Of a DNA stretch of 35,109 bases, positions 1 to 8,295 are shown in pieces. Location of the stretch: assembly GCA_029265975.1 (NCBI GenBank), contig JAJUGN010000018.1, forward strand, positions 1 to 35,109. The letters run 5' to 3'. A program made the translations under genes and the position numbers. The number at the start of each line of letters is the position of its first letter. Position 1 is the stretch's first letter. The DNA comes from Clostridiales bacterium. Its GTDB lineage: Bacteria; Bacillota; Clostridia; Oscillospirales; Oscillospiraceae. Under the pieces are notes generated by a model. The model did no database searches, was not told the origin of the DNA, and saw only the letters and a list, made by a program, of their open reading frames with translations.

Positions 1-167
1 CGACGGTCAAGGCCATTGAGGAAGCCGGGCTCCGCAACACCGTCAAGATCATGATCGGCGGCGCTCCTGTTACCCAGGCTTTCGCCGACGAAATCAAGGT
101 CGACGGATATTCCGAGGACGCGGCCTCCGCGGCTGAGCTTGCCAAGAAGCTCTACGGCGTGGCATAA
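1..167 (+). CDS. Corrinoid protein of a methyltransferase system, C-terminal end (partial)
   Basis: The reading frame enters from the left edge (first full codon at base 3) and stops with TAA at 165-167, giving about 54 residues. The end carries the pattern MIGGAPVTQAFADEI followed by a GY..DA..A...AKKL tail, which is typical of the B12-binding Rossmann domain of MtmC/MtbC/MttC-type corrinoid proteins. Such proteins carry a methyl group on cobalamin between a substrate-specific methyltransferase and an acceptor such as tetrahydrofolate. The DxHxxG cobalt-ligand motif would lie upstream, outside the window. It converges on the Wood-Ljungdahl operon and shares its terminator. That the methyl groups feed the acs pathway is inference; the substrate cannot be told from this fragment. 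Confidence 0.8.
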   Translation, partial: TVKAIEEAGLRNTVKIMIGGAPVTQAFADEIKVDGYSEDAASAAELAKKLYGVA

Positions 168-185
168 TAACTCAATAAGACATTC

Positions 186-220
186 AAAAAGCTCTGTGAC
201 TGACGTCACAGAGCTTTTTT
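186..220. terminator. Bidirectional intrinsic terminator
   Basis: A perfect 11-bp inverted repeat (AGCTCTGTGAC / GTCACAGAGCT, 190-200 and 205-215) with a 4-base TGAC loop is flanked by A5 on the left and T6 on the right, so it has a U-tract on both strands. It sits between the convergent corrinoid-protein gene (+) and the DUF3786 gene that ends the acs operon (-) and can stop both. Confidence 0.9.
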
Positions 221-239
221 CCGCTTTTTCTGCAATTTG

Positions 240-872
240 CTATACCGACAGAGCTTTCACGGTGGTTATGGTGACGTCGCCGATCACCGCCATGTCTTCC
301 GCCGAAAACGCGAGCGGGAAGTTGTCCGAAAACAGTATCTGCGACGAAGGCGGAAACTCCTCGTCACCCCGCCACAGTATAAACTGCATCTTAAGTCCCG
401 GAAGCAGCTCGAATTCGTAGGAAAAATCTCCGGTTTTAAGGGGCGAAGCCCCTATTTCATCCATAGCCTTTTTGAGCGCCTCGGGCTTGCCTCCGAATCC
501 GAATGCCAGCCGTTTTATGCACCTGCCGTCAAACTGCGCCTTGTATACCTCTCCCCAGGGCATTTCCCTGAATGTAAGAAATCCGCCCTTTGACTCGACG
601 TATCTGCCTTCGATAAGGTAGCGCATTATGAGGAGCTGCGCCGCGGGCAGCTCGGCGAGAGGATGGAATTTTGCCTCGGAATCCGGGCTAACGGAAAATT
701 CCGGAAAGCCTATGGAATAATCCCGCCCCATGAACCTCAGCGCGAAAGCTTTTTTATCGCGGTTATAAGCGACGCCGCACCTTGCGCTTGCCTCGTCCGG
801 GTCAAGCGCTTCATACAGGGGTTTATAGTGAAGAAGCGGTCTCTTTTCCTTGTTGTCCTTGTCGTAATTCAT
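240..872 (-). CDS. DUF3786 domain protein
   Basis: This 210-residue soluble protein has no signal peptide or membrane segment and few cysteines. Its layout (a YKPLYEALDP opening, a GRDYSIGFPEF segment, a PAAQLLIMRYLIEG helix, a FREMPWGEVY motif and a late FELLPGLKMQFILWRGDEEFPP segment) matches what I recall of the DUF3786 family, which is often found in anaerobes beside corrinoid or acetyl-CoA pathway genes. It is the last gene of the acs operon; its ATG lies two bases after the stop of the upstream RACo-type gene, so translation is probably coupled. Its biochemical role is unknown. From context it may assist corrinoid handling or activation, but nothing in the sequence proves this. Confidence 0.72.
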   Translation of the reverse strand: MNYDKDNKEKRPLLHYKPLYEALDPDEASARCGVAYNRDKKAFALRFMGRDYSIGFPEFSVSPDSEAKFHPLAELPAAQLLIMRYLIEGRYVESKGGFLTFREMPWGEVYKAQFDGRCIKRLAFGFGGKPEALKKAMDEIGASPLKTGDFSYEFELLPGLKMQFILWRGDEEFPPSSQILFSDNFPLAFSAEDMAVIGDVTITTVKALSV

Positions 873-874
873 TT

Positions 875-2791
875 TCAGCCGCCAATCTCAAATAGGGTTT
901 CGTCGGTATGCGGTATGAAGCAGGCCGCCACGAATTCATCCATGTATCCCGGCGTCGTGGAAAGCTCGAGATATGTCATGCTGCGTCCTATCGATAAGAT
1001 CTGCTCGTAGGCCTGCTGGGATATTAAAGCCATGCAGCTTCCTGAAAGCGAGGAGTTCCCTATATAGCTGTACTTTTCGAGCGGTATGTTCGGCAGCATC
1101 CCTATCCGCACCGCATTTTCCATATTTATGCCGCTGCCTATGCCGCCGGCGACGATTACGCGCTCGATATTCTCAACTTCCAGGCTGAGGGCCGAAAGCA
1201 TTGTCCTAATCGCCGAAAACACCGCGGCCTTTGCCCTTATAAAGTTGTCGATATCGGCCTCGTCTATGAATATTCCCCTTCCGGTCGCCGTTTTCTCCTT
1301 CGGCACCAGCATGTATATGCCCTTGCCTTCGCTGTCGCGCTTCACCCTTTTACCGGCGCGGATGAACTGCCCTCTGGAATTGATTATCCCGCAGCGGTAG
1401 AGCTCGCTTATCGCATCGATAAGCCCGGAACCGCATATTCCGACCGGTATGCCCTCTTCGCCGATGACTTTTATCGTCGGCTCCATAGTATCTTTATCGA
1501 TTTTTACCTCTTCAATGGCGCCGTCGGCAGCCCGCATTCCGCAGACTATCTCTCCGCCCTCAAATGCGGGACCGGCGCTGCATGCGCAGGACATCATAAA
1601 CTCGCTGTTCCCGAGCACCAGCTCGCCGTTTGTTCCGAGGTCAATAAAAAGGGTCATCTGAGGATCGTTCCACATCAGCGTGGCCAAAACGCCCGCAGTT
1701 ATGTCCCCTCCAACATAGCTTCCAACGTTCGGCGTTATTATGACCCTCGCGCTCGGATGAGCGTCAAGGCCAAGGAGGCCCGCCGGAACGGGATTTATCT
1801 CAAAAAACGCCGGAATATACGGCTCCATCCGTATGGGATCCGCATATACACCCGCAAAAAGGTGGTTCATCGTGGTATTCGCTGCGACCGACAGCCTGCA
1901 GACCGCGGACGTGGGCACGCCGACCTCTTCGCACATATTCCTGATCATAGGGTTTAGCGTTTCCTCGACTATGGCCTTTCTGAGCGCTTCCCTGCCGCCG
2001 GGCTTTGCGGACTCGACTATCCGATGAATCACGTCCGCGCCGTACCTTATCTGCCGGTTGGCAACCGAGGCGGCGGTAAGTATTTTGCCTTTCTCCATGT
2101 CGATAAGCAGGGCGGAAACGCTGGTTGTGCCGATGTCGATGGCAATCCCGCAGGGGAATGCCTGCGAGCCGGGAGGCATAACATCGAAAACAAGGAGCCT
2201 GTCCGTTGTAAGCTCTACCATGCATTTTACGGTAAAATCGTTTTCCCGCAGCACTTCCGGCAGCTTTCTCAAAACAACGAAGGGTATCTCGACACGCTCG
2301 GTTCTGAACTTGTCGCGCATATAGCGGGTAAGCCGCTCGTTGTCCGGCATCGTGTCGTCGAGAGAGGGCTGCGGCAATTTGGCGGTCAGCGTTTTGAAGG
2401 TTCTTTTGAAGCCTATCCCCGCCTCGGAAAGCTTCTTCTGAAGCTCGGCATATTTGCCGAGATCCTTGCCCTTGGCGGTGAAATCTGAGGAAAGCGAATC
2501 CTCATACGCCGTGGCCGAAGCCGGAACGGCGATAACAGCGTCGCCAGAAACAAAGCTGGTGCAGGCAAGGCGCCAGCCGTCCTCGTATTCATCCTCAGTT
2601 ATATGGCGGCTTTTTTCGGACTCAAGACACCCCTCCAGAAGAAGGACGCGGCATTTGCCGCAGCTTCCCGTCCCGCCGCAGGGCGCGTCTATCGTTATTC
2701 CCGCGTTCTGAGCCACGTCCAGGAGGCTCATGCCGGGCTCGGCGAGAACCAAACGGTTCTCGCCGCGCACTTTAAACGTAATCTGATACAT
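875..2791 (-). CDS. acsV: Reductive activator of corrinoid iron-sulfur protein (RACo/AcsV type), long form
   Basis: This 638-residue protein probably uses ATP to reduce the inactive Co(II) corrinoid of CFeSP back to Co(I). Residues 1-80 form a plant-type [2Fe-2S] ferredoxin domain with C38, C44, C47 and C77. A linker and middle region spans roughly 80-210. An ASKHA-fold ATPase (DUF4445) follows, with phosphate motif DIGTTS at 219-224, later motifs FIDLGTNGE and CSAGPAFEGGE, and a near-terminal VAGGIGSG. The length is close to characterised RACo proteins (about 630 residues). It lies between acsB and the DUF3786 gene, transcribed with the acs genes, with a GAGGG Shine-Dalgarno before its ATG. 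Of the two RACo-like proteins in the operon this one has the length and position expected of AcsV; the assignment is by family and context. Confidence 0.88.
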   Translation of the reverse strand: MYQITFKVRGENRLVLAEPGMSLLDVAQNAGITIDAPCGGTGSCGKCRVLLLEGCLESEKSRHITEDEYEDGWRLACTSFVSGDAVIAVPASATAYEDSLSSDFTAKGKDLGKYAELQKKLSEAGIGFKRTFKTLTAKLPQPSLDDTMPDNERLTRYMRDKFRTERVEIPFVVLRKLPEVLRENDFTVKCMVELTTDRLLVFDVMPPGSQAFPCGIAIDIGTTSVSALLIDMEKGKILTAASVANRQIRYGADVIHRIVESAKPGGREALRKAIVEETLNPMIRNMCEEVGVPTSAVCRLSVAANTTMNHLFAGVYADPIRMEPYIPAFFEINPVPAGLLGLDAHPSARVIITPNVGSYVGGDITAGVLATLMWNDPQMTLFIDLGTNGELVLGNSEFMMSCACSAGPAFEGGEIVCGMRAADGAIEEVKIDKDTMEPTIKVIGEEGIPVGICGSGLIDAISELYRCGIINSRGQFIRAGKRVKRDSEGKGIYMLVPKEKTATGRGIFIDEADIDNFIRAKAAVFSAIRTMLSALSLEVENIERVIVAGGIGSGINMENAVRIGMLPNIPLEKYSYIGNSSLSGSCMALISQQAYEQILSIGRSMTYLELSTTPGYMDEFVAACFIPHTDETLFEIGG

Positions 2792-2831
2792 ATTTCCCTC
2801 TTGCCGCCCTATCTTTGCCGGCGGCTAAATA

Positions 2832-4964
2832 CTACATTATCGGATCAAGCCCTAAAGCCGGATGGCCCTTTTCCTCCAGGAATTTCAGAACGGCCTCGGA
2901 CTCGGTGGCTATTGTCTCGTCGCATATCATATCGGTAAAGTTTTCTATGCCGTAAAGCTCCTTCGCAGTCTTGTTGAGCTTCTTCGCGACGTCGTCCTTG
3001 AGCTCCTTCGGCATCCAGACTATCCTTTGGACGCCGCCCTCGGCGCTTATGAACTTCTTGGAAGCTATAAAGTGCCGCCCGTGGCCCATAAAGCCGGGCG
3101 TCTGAACTCCGCCGCCCGTCATAGACGCGAGCTCGCCGAAGGTCATGCCCGTAGGAGTCATTCCCTTGTATTCGCGGTTTACCACGACTACGCCGTTGGC
3201 TTCGGGCATAATTCCGCATATGCACTCGAAGCAGCCGCAGCTGGTCATCGGGTCAGTCATGATCGAATACAGCGTAACGCTCGTCACGGCGCCGTGAGTC
3301 GCTTCGCCGACGGTTTCGTTTACGGTTTTATATACGCCGAGCCTCTCGTCAATGCATCCCGTTTTCTCGATGGGCTGGCAGGGCCCCGTCGGGGTAAGCT
3401 CCTTCGTCGCTTTCGCGTCAAGCCATGACACGGCGCCGCACAGCCCGAGACGCTCCGGGGTTACGACGCAGCAGTGAGAGGGCGCGAAGGACTGGCAGAG
3501 TATGCAGGTATAGAACTTGTCGACGCTCTCGTCGTTCATGCTGAGAAGCCGCTCGTCGCGGGCCGAGTACCTCGGCATGGCAAGGGCGTTGAGCTGCTCG
3601 GTGACCTTTTCGGGCACGGTTATCATAGTTATCTGGCACTTGTCAACAACGCTCGAGAATTCTTCCATCAGCATGCCGTAGATGACCTCGGCAAAGTCCC
3701 TGAGGCGGACCCCCTTTGCATAGGCCTCCTTGCTTACCCGGACGCGTATGAGGTTCCTCTGTCCGGTGTGCATCACGCCTTCCATGTAGTTGAACCAGTG
3801 GTGTATCTTGCGCTCGATTACGGGCTCGAAATCCGTCTGCATCTTTTTGCCGGCGACTTCGACTATGGTGCCCAGAGCCATGGATACGGGAGCGTCGGCG
3901 CCGATGTCCTCTCCGATTATCGTAATCTTGTGGTCCTCGACCTCGTCCAAGCCCTTCATTACCACAAGCTCGAACGCCGGCTTGACTTCGGAGGCGATCT
4001 CGGCGTGCATTTCCGCCCTTCTTATTATTTCACCCTCGAAGGCTGATGCGAAAGCGACATGGATGGGGAGCTCCTTTACCTTGACCTTGATGCTCCTGAG
4101 CTCAAGCGAGCGCTTTACGGTCTCGGCATGGTCTGTTACGGATTCAAGCGCTCCGCCGACCTGATTTTCTCCAAGATCGACGTCCACTATTACCGGGAAG
4201 CCGAGGGCTATCGCTCCGGCTCCGGCAGATACAACAACCTCGTTTAACGCTCCGAAGGTGTTGACAAAGGCGGGAACGCGGGCTTTCGTATACGCCAGAA
4301 GGCCTGCAAGATCGCCAGGCTGGATATTGCCGAATATGAGCGCCGCACGGATGGCTACGGTCACGACATGTATTACCGCGGTCACATCGTGACCCAGCGG
4401 TATGACCCTGAACTCAAGTCCCATCTTGACGCCGCCCTCGGCCACCTGCTCTATGACGTCGCCGACGAGGAAGGTCAGCAGGCCCTTGCTCTGATAGTCC
4501 TTTACCACGGAAACGACGTCCTGAGCATTTTCAGCCTTGCCCAGAACAACCGCAACGCCGGGGATGTCGCCGGTTACAAGCGGAACGCCGAGGCTTCTTA
4601 TTATGGGATCGGGCACAAAGCCGATCCCCGCTTCGTTCTCATAGGGATTGCCGCCTCCAACGTATTTGAGGGCCTCGATGATTTCGGCGCCGACCGCGGT
4701 CGCAAGGCCCGCGTTCAACGCCTCTCCAAGGTCCTCCTTGTTGGAGATAAGGCTTTTCAGCACTCCCACGCAGGCGGGCAGGTCGGAAAGCTTCGTGACC
4801 TTGACGCCGGTGGCCGCGTAAATCGTAGGCAGAAAGTAAGCTGTGTCGGGGAACGCAATCTTGGCATCGCCGCCGTGCTTTGCGATGGCTTCGTTCACGG
4901 CGCCTTCTGTCAGACCGGCTACCGCATTCGAACCTGCGTAGATAAGATCTGTAAGTATGCTCAT
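2832..4964 (-). CDS. acsB: Acetyl-CoA synthase, beta subunit of the CODH/ACS complex
   Basis: This 710-residue enzyme joins CO, the methyl group of methyl-CFeSP and CoA into acetyl-CoA at the Ni-Ni-[4Fe-4S] A-cluster. It is the full-length bacterial form (Moorella protein 729 residues), retaining the N-terminal domain that archaeal CdhC lacks. The cluster ligands are in place: C487, C490, C499 and C509 match Moorella C506, C509, C518 and C528, and the C576-G577-C578 motif matches C595-G596-C597, all with a constant offset of 19. F493 matches Moorella F512 near the active site. The ATG at 4964 follows an AGGAGGAGC ribosome-binding site. No acsA/cooS gene for the partner CO dehydrogenase is in the window, although the two subunits normally form a complex with an internal CO channel. 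Confidence 0.97.
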   Translation of the reverse strand: MSILTDLIYAGSNAVAGLTEGAVNEAIAKHGGDAKIAFPDTAYFLPTIYAATGVKVTKLSDLPACVGVLKSLISNKEDLGEALNAGLATAVGAEIIEALKYVGGGNPYENEAGIGFVPDPIIRSLGVPLVTGDIPGVAVVLGKAENAQDVVSVVKDYQSKGLLTFLVGDVIEQVAEGGVKMGLEFRVIPLGHDVTAVIHVVTVAIRAALIFGNIQPGDLAGLLAYTKARVPAFVNTFGALNEVVVSAGAGAIALGFPVIVDVDLGENQVGGALESVTDHAETVKRSLELRSIKVKVKELPIHVAFASAFEGEIIRRAEMHAEIASEVKPAFELVVMKGLDEVEDHKITIIGEDIGADAPVSMALGTIVEVAGKKMQTDFEPVIERKIHHWFNYMEGVMHTGQRNLIRVRVSKEAYAKGVRLRDFAEVIYGMLMEEFSSVVDKCQITMITVPEKVTEQLNALAMPRYSARDERLLSMNDESVDKFYTCILCQSFAPSHCCVVTPERLGLCGAVSWLDAKATKELTPTGPCQPIEKTGCIDERLGVYKTVNETVGEATHGAVTSVTLYSIMTDPMTSCGCFECICGIMPEANGVVVVNREYKGMTPTGMTFGELASMTGGGVQTPGFMGHGRHFIASKKFISAEGGVQRIVWMPKELKDDVAKKLNKTAKELYGIENFTDMICDETIATESEAVLKFLEEKGHPALGLDPIM

Positions 4965-5019
4965 TTTTGCTCCTCCTGTTCAATTTGCTCCGCTTTCGCG
5001 GAGTTTTCATAATAAATTC

Positions 5020-5056
5020 AAAACCGGGGAGCCCAAAAGGCTCAGGCTCCCCAATG
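5020..5056 (-). terminator. GC-rich hairpin between acsE and acsB (attenuator or weak terminator)
   Basis: An 8-bp inverted repeat (GGGGAGCC at 5026-5033, GGCTCCCC at 5045-5052) lies in the 109-base gap between acsE and acsB. On the minus strand it is followed by GGTTTTG, a short U-run. It is more likely a partial terminator, a processing site or an mRNA stabiliser than a full stop, because acsB has no obvious promoter of its own. A second small hairpin (CTCCGC / GCGGAG, about 4989-5003) lies between it and the acsB start. Confidence 0.45.
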
Positions 5057-5073
5057 TTTCAACATATTATAAA

Positions 5074-5859
5074 TTACAGCTCAAGATAGGAATCAGCGTA
5101 CAGGCTGTTGTTCTTTATGATGTCGCAGGATTTGATGGTTTCCATCAGACGGAGGTCGCAGGGATTGACAATGGCGGAGGTAAGCCCGCACTGCATCGCC
5201 ATCGCCACCATTGCGGAGTCCATTATCGGGCGGATCTTCTTGGGCATGCCGTTCGATACGTTGGAAAGGCCGCCGGTCGTGTTGAGCCCCATGTCAGATA
5301 GCATCTTTATGCACTCGAGAACATCCATCTGCTTGTCCTGCATGCCCTTGATTACAAGGAACAGCGGGTCAAACCAGAGGTCGGCCGGATCCATGCCGAG
5401 CATCATGCCGCGCTCGAGCATTTCCTGGCAGTAGACCATACGCTCCTCGTTGTCTGCGGGCACTCCCGCTTTCGAGCAGAGCGCGAAGCATATGGCGTCG
5501 TTCGCCGCCGCAAGGTCGATGTTCTCTATGCGGTCTCCGGCGTCGGCCGAGTTGATTATGGGCTTGCCTTTGGAGCGGTTGTAGACCGAAATGCCCGCCT
5601 CTATTGCAGCCTTGTTCGAAGTGTCGAGGCAGAGCGGAACGTTGTCGAAGTTGCTCTGGATGAGCGTGACAGCCCATTTCATAAGCTCTACGCCCGTGCT
5701 TTCCGCGGGCCCTATGTTCACGTCAAGGTAGGTGGCCCCGGCGTCGATCTGCTCCTTTGCGCGCTGAAGGATCGGTTCGGGGTTTTTGGTCGCCATAGCT
5801 TCCCTTATTGCGGGCGAAATGCAGTGGATGCGCTCGCCTATTGTGACAAATTTTGCCAT
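5074..5859 (-). CDS. acsE: Methyltetrahydrofolate:corrinoid/iron-sulfur protein methyltransferase
   Basis: This 261-residue enzyme transfers the N5-methyl group of methyl-THF to Co(I) of CFeSP, linking the methyl and carbonyl branches of the Wood-Ljungdahl pathway. The length equals the family norm (262 in Moorella). The pterin-binding (DHPS-like) TIM barrel is recognisable by motifs that line up with known ligands: CLDTSN with D79, IINSAD with N103, WFDPLF with D164 and GLSNVSNG with N200, corresponding to Moorella D75, N96, D160 and N199. It lies directly downstream of acsC, its protein partner, and upstream of acsB. The ATG at 5859 is preceded by a strong AGGAGG site. Confidence 0.96.
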   Translation of the reverse strand: MAKFVTIGERIHCISPAIREAMATKNPEPILQRAKEQIDAGATYLDVNIGPAESTGVELMKWAVTLIQSNFDNVPLCLDTSNKAAIEAGISVYNRSKGKPIINSADAGDRIENIDLAAANDAICFALCSKAGVPADNEERMVYCQEMLERGMMLGMDPADLWFDPLFLVIKGMQDKQMDVLECIKMLSDMGLNTTGGLSNVSNGMPKKIRPIMDSAMVAMAMQCGLTSAIVNPCDLRLMETIKSCDIIKNNSLYADSYLEL

Positions 5860-5937
5860 ATCATTTCCTCCTAGTTTAATTAAGGCGGATAAAGTCGAAC
5901 CTGCTCCGCCTCGCGGGAGCGAAAACGCCCCTGGATT

Positions 5938-7281
5938 TTACGCGTTCAGTTCTCTGAGGAATTTCACAAGGTGAATAGCCTCGGGGGGGCTGGGGATAAT
6001 CTTCCAGCCGGGGAGCTTGTCCTCTATTTCGCCTTTGAGAACGGCCACCTTTCCGGGAATAATCAGGGTGCGGTTTTTGATTTTTCCTTCTATTTCGGCC
6101 TCCTGGAAGAATTTTGCTATGGAAGATGCCGAAAGCTTGCCCGCCGCCCATGCGGTGAGAACGGAGTAGCCTCCCGCGTCGGTTATGAGGAAGTTCACCG
6201 GCACTCCGGAGCGCTCAAGCTCGCCGGATACGACGAAGTAAGTCAGTGCGAAGTCGACCGTCAGGGCGCAGACCGAGTTTTCGTTCGCGCCGTTTATCGG
6301 GTAAATTCCCGGCTCGACCTTCATCGGCTTCTGCGGGTTCGTGAAGATGTTCTGGCGGAGTCCGTAAAGAGGGAGCGCGTCCGAATATGTCATGCGCTCC
6401 ATCACTATGACGGAGCCGTATTTGAGCGTAAAGAGCGAGGCGAGAGCCGCCTGCATATTCATGTCGCCTGCAGCGAGCTTAGCCGCGTTGACAATGGACG
6501 GATAGCCGAAAACCCTGTCTCCGTCCTTGACCGAAGCCCTGCGGACCTGCACCGCGGCCGAAAAGGCGTCCTTGATCGAGGCCATGGTTACGTCGAGAAT
6601 AAGCTCCTTGTTGCCGAGAGCCTCGAGCTTTTCGACCGTGTCGTGCAGCTCATTCAGATCCTTGCCCTTGACTCCGAGCACGACGCCGTATTTTTTGGCC
6701 AGCTCGTTGAGCGCCGCAAAGTTGGAGGCGTCGGCTCCGCCGAGAACGGGCTTCGAGGCGCCGGCTATCTCAAGCGCGCCCGAAGCGACTGCGGCGTCGC
6801 CGCAGTTTATGATAAGGGTTTTGCCGGTTTCCTTAGCCTTCTTTACAAGCTCAAGGAATCTCGCGCCGTCGGAAACGTAGTCCACAAATATTGCGTCGAC
6901 GCACATGCGCTCTCCGATGCGCTCGTAATCGACGTTTTTTACATCGGCAAGCGCGGCGTCGTTCTGCGCGTCCGAATACGCGTCAGAAAGAGCCACCGCG
7001 AAAAGGTTCTTGCTTACAAAGGTTTTCTCATGGCGGTAAAGAACGGTCTCGCCTCCTAGCGTGAACTCTCCTTCTCCGGTTCCGATCTTTATCGTCTTCA
7101 TCGGGGGCGCGGTCGCCTCGTCGAGCTTGGCGCGCACTTCAGCAGAGAGGTGCGGGCACTTGTCCAGGGTTATTGCGCCCTGGGCCACTTTCATGGCAAA
7201 CGCCATGCAGGTCGGGCTTCCGCAGTCCTTGCAGTTGGTTTTAGGCGTGATTTTAAATATGTCAAGTCCGGTAAGAGCCAT
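5938..7281 (-). CDS. acsC: Corrinoid iron-sulfur protein, large (gamma) subunit
   Basis: This 447-residue protein (446 in Moorella) is the larger half of CFeSP, which carries the methyl group on a corrinoid from AcsE to AcsB. The N-terminal [4Fe-4S] domain has ligands C17, C20, C25 and C42, identical in position to the Moorella protein, and uses the cluster to reduce Co(II) to Co(I). A TIM-barrel region and a C-terminal corrinoid-binding domain follow; the latter ends with an LITDAGGYSVLTAWAAGK segment typical of the family. It starts 18 bases after the acsD stop with a GGAGG site in the gap, so the two subunits are co-translated from one message. Confidence 0.96.
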   Translation of the reverse strand: MALTGLDIFKITPKTNCKDCGSPTCMAFAMKVAQGAITLDKCPHLSAEVRAKLDEATAPPMKTIKIGTGEGEFTLGGETVLYRHEKTFVSKNLFAVALSDAYSDAQNDAALADVKNVDYERIGERMCVDAIFVDYVSDGARFLELVKKAKETGKTLIINCGDAAVASGALEIAGASKPVLGGADASNFAALNELAKKYGVVLGVKGKDLNELHDTVEKLEALGNKELILDVTMASIKDAFSAAVQVRRASVKDGDRVFGYPSIVNAAKLAAGDMNMQAALASLFTLKYGSVIVMERMTYSDALPLYGLRQNIFTNPQKPMKVEPGIYPINGANENSVCALTVDFALTYFVVSGELERSGVPVNFLITDAGGYSVLTAWAAGKLSASSIAKFFQEAEIEGKIKNRTLIIPGKVAVLKGEIEDKLPGWKIIPSPPEAIHLVKFLRELNA

Positions 7282-7299
7282 TTTCAGATACCTCCAATA

Positions 7300-8241
7300 T
7301 TACATCAAAGCCGCAACAAGCGCGGAAACGGTAGCAACGGAAGCGGGGTGCTTCAAAATCACCGCGTCGGAGCCGGAAGCAAGGCAGGCGGCCGCCGTCA
7401 CGATCTCCATCTTGATTCCGCGCTGCTCCTGGTCGCCCCATTCGGGCATGTCCTCTTCGGATATTATAGCTTCCTTGACGGACCACGCTTCGGACGCCAC
7501 CGGCGTTACGACCGGCATCTGAAGCATCGCGTCGCTCTGCCCGAGCGCAGCCTGCTTTACCCTGTCCATCGTCGATGCGACGTACTCGAAGCCGTAGCCC
7601 GCGGCGGCGCTGCCGAGATTCATGACCATGCTTCCCGGCGAGACGCCGAGCTGGGTCATAAGTACGTTGAGCTGTTTCGCAAGGTTGATGTCGCAGGCCG
7701 ATTCGGCTCCGACCTTCTGCGAGTACGCAAGACCTACGGAAGCCCCGACGGTCTTGTAGTTTTCCTCTTTTGCCGAAAGGAAAAGCACGTTTTTGCCCTG
7801 CAGGGCCTCGGCGATTTTTTCAAAAAGCTGAGCGTCCTTCTGAGCGTTTTTGCAGCCCTCTATTACAAGGGGCTTGTCGATAGCGCCGCATACTTCCTTG
7901 GCGGCGGCGACGCAGTCCTCTACCGACTTGTTCTCTTCGCCGGGGTCGGCTCCCTCAAGCTTGAGGCACACGAAATCCGCTCCCGGCGCCTCTGAGGCTC
8001 TTTTTGCGATGTCTGCAAGCGTTTTGCAGCCGCTGTAAAACTCGGCCATTCCCTTTGTCGCGCCTTCCAGACCCAAATCGGTAATTTCGATGCCCACTCT
8101 GGGCGGGTTTGCGATGGGCGCGTCAAAAGAATAGAGCGGCGATACCGTAGCGCCGCCGAGAGCGACCTTCTTTTCCCCGACGCCCAGTTCCACGGTATTG
8201 ATCGCAGTCTTGTAAACCTGCGGTTTCTGAACAAATGCCAT
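7300..8241 (-). CDS. acsD: Corrinoid iron-sulfur protein, small (beta) subunit
   Basis: This 313-residue protein (about 320 in Moorella) is the smaller CFeSP subunit. It has no cofactor of its own but forms a TIM barrel that caps the corrinoid held by AcsC. Family features include the opening motif on a KTAINTVELGVG strand, FDAPIANPPRVG, the central GADFVCLKLEGADP, and the MVMNLGSAAAGYGFEY segment near 220. It has no cysteine cluster, as expected. It heads the acsD-acsC-acsE-acsB block and is separated from cooC by 54 bases; the start ATG at 8241 has a GAGAAAGGG ribosome-binding site. Confidence 0.94.
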   Translation of the reverse strand: MAFVQKPQVYKTAINTVELGVGEKKVALGGATVSPLYSFDAPIANPPRVGIEITDLGLEGATKGMAEFYSGCKTLADIAKRASEAPGADFVCLKLEGADPGEENKSVEDCVAAAKEVCGAIDKPLVIEGCKNAQKDAQLFEKIAEALQGKNVLFLSAKEENYKTVGASVGLAYSQKVGAESACDINLAKQLNVLMTQLGVSPGSMVMNLGSAAAGYGFEYVASTMDRVKQAALGQSDAMLQMPVVTPVASEAWSVKEAIISEEDMPEWGDQEQRGIKMEIVTAAACLASGSDAVILKHPASVATVSALVAALM

Positions 8242-8295
8242 AATAAAACCCTTTCTCCTCGTAATTACAAATTTTATTCAACACAAGAACTGTGT

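Noticed and set aside
5971-7059. Long open frame (362 codons) on the plus strand opposite acsC
   Set aside because: It is the antisense shadow of a clearly identified conserved gene, lacks a ribosome-binding site and has low-plausibility composition.
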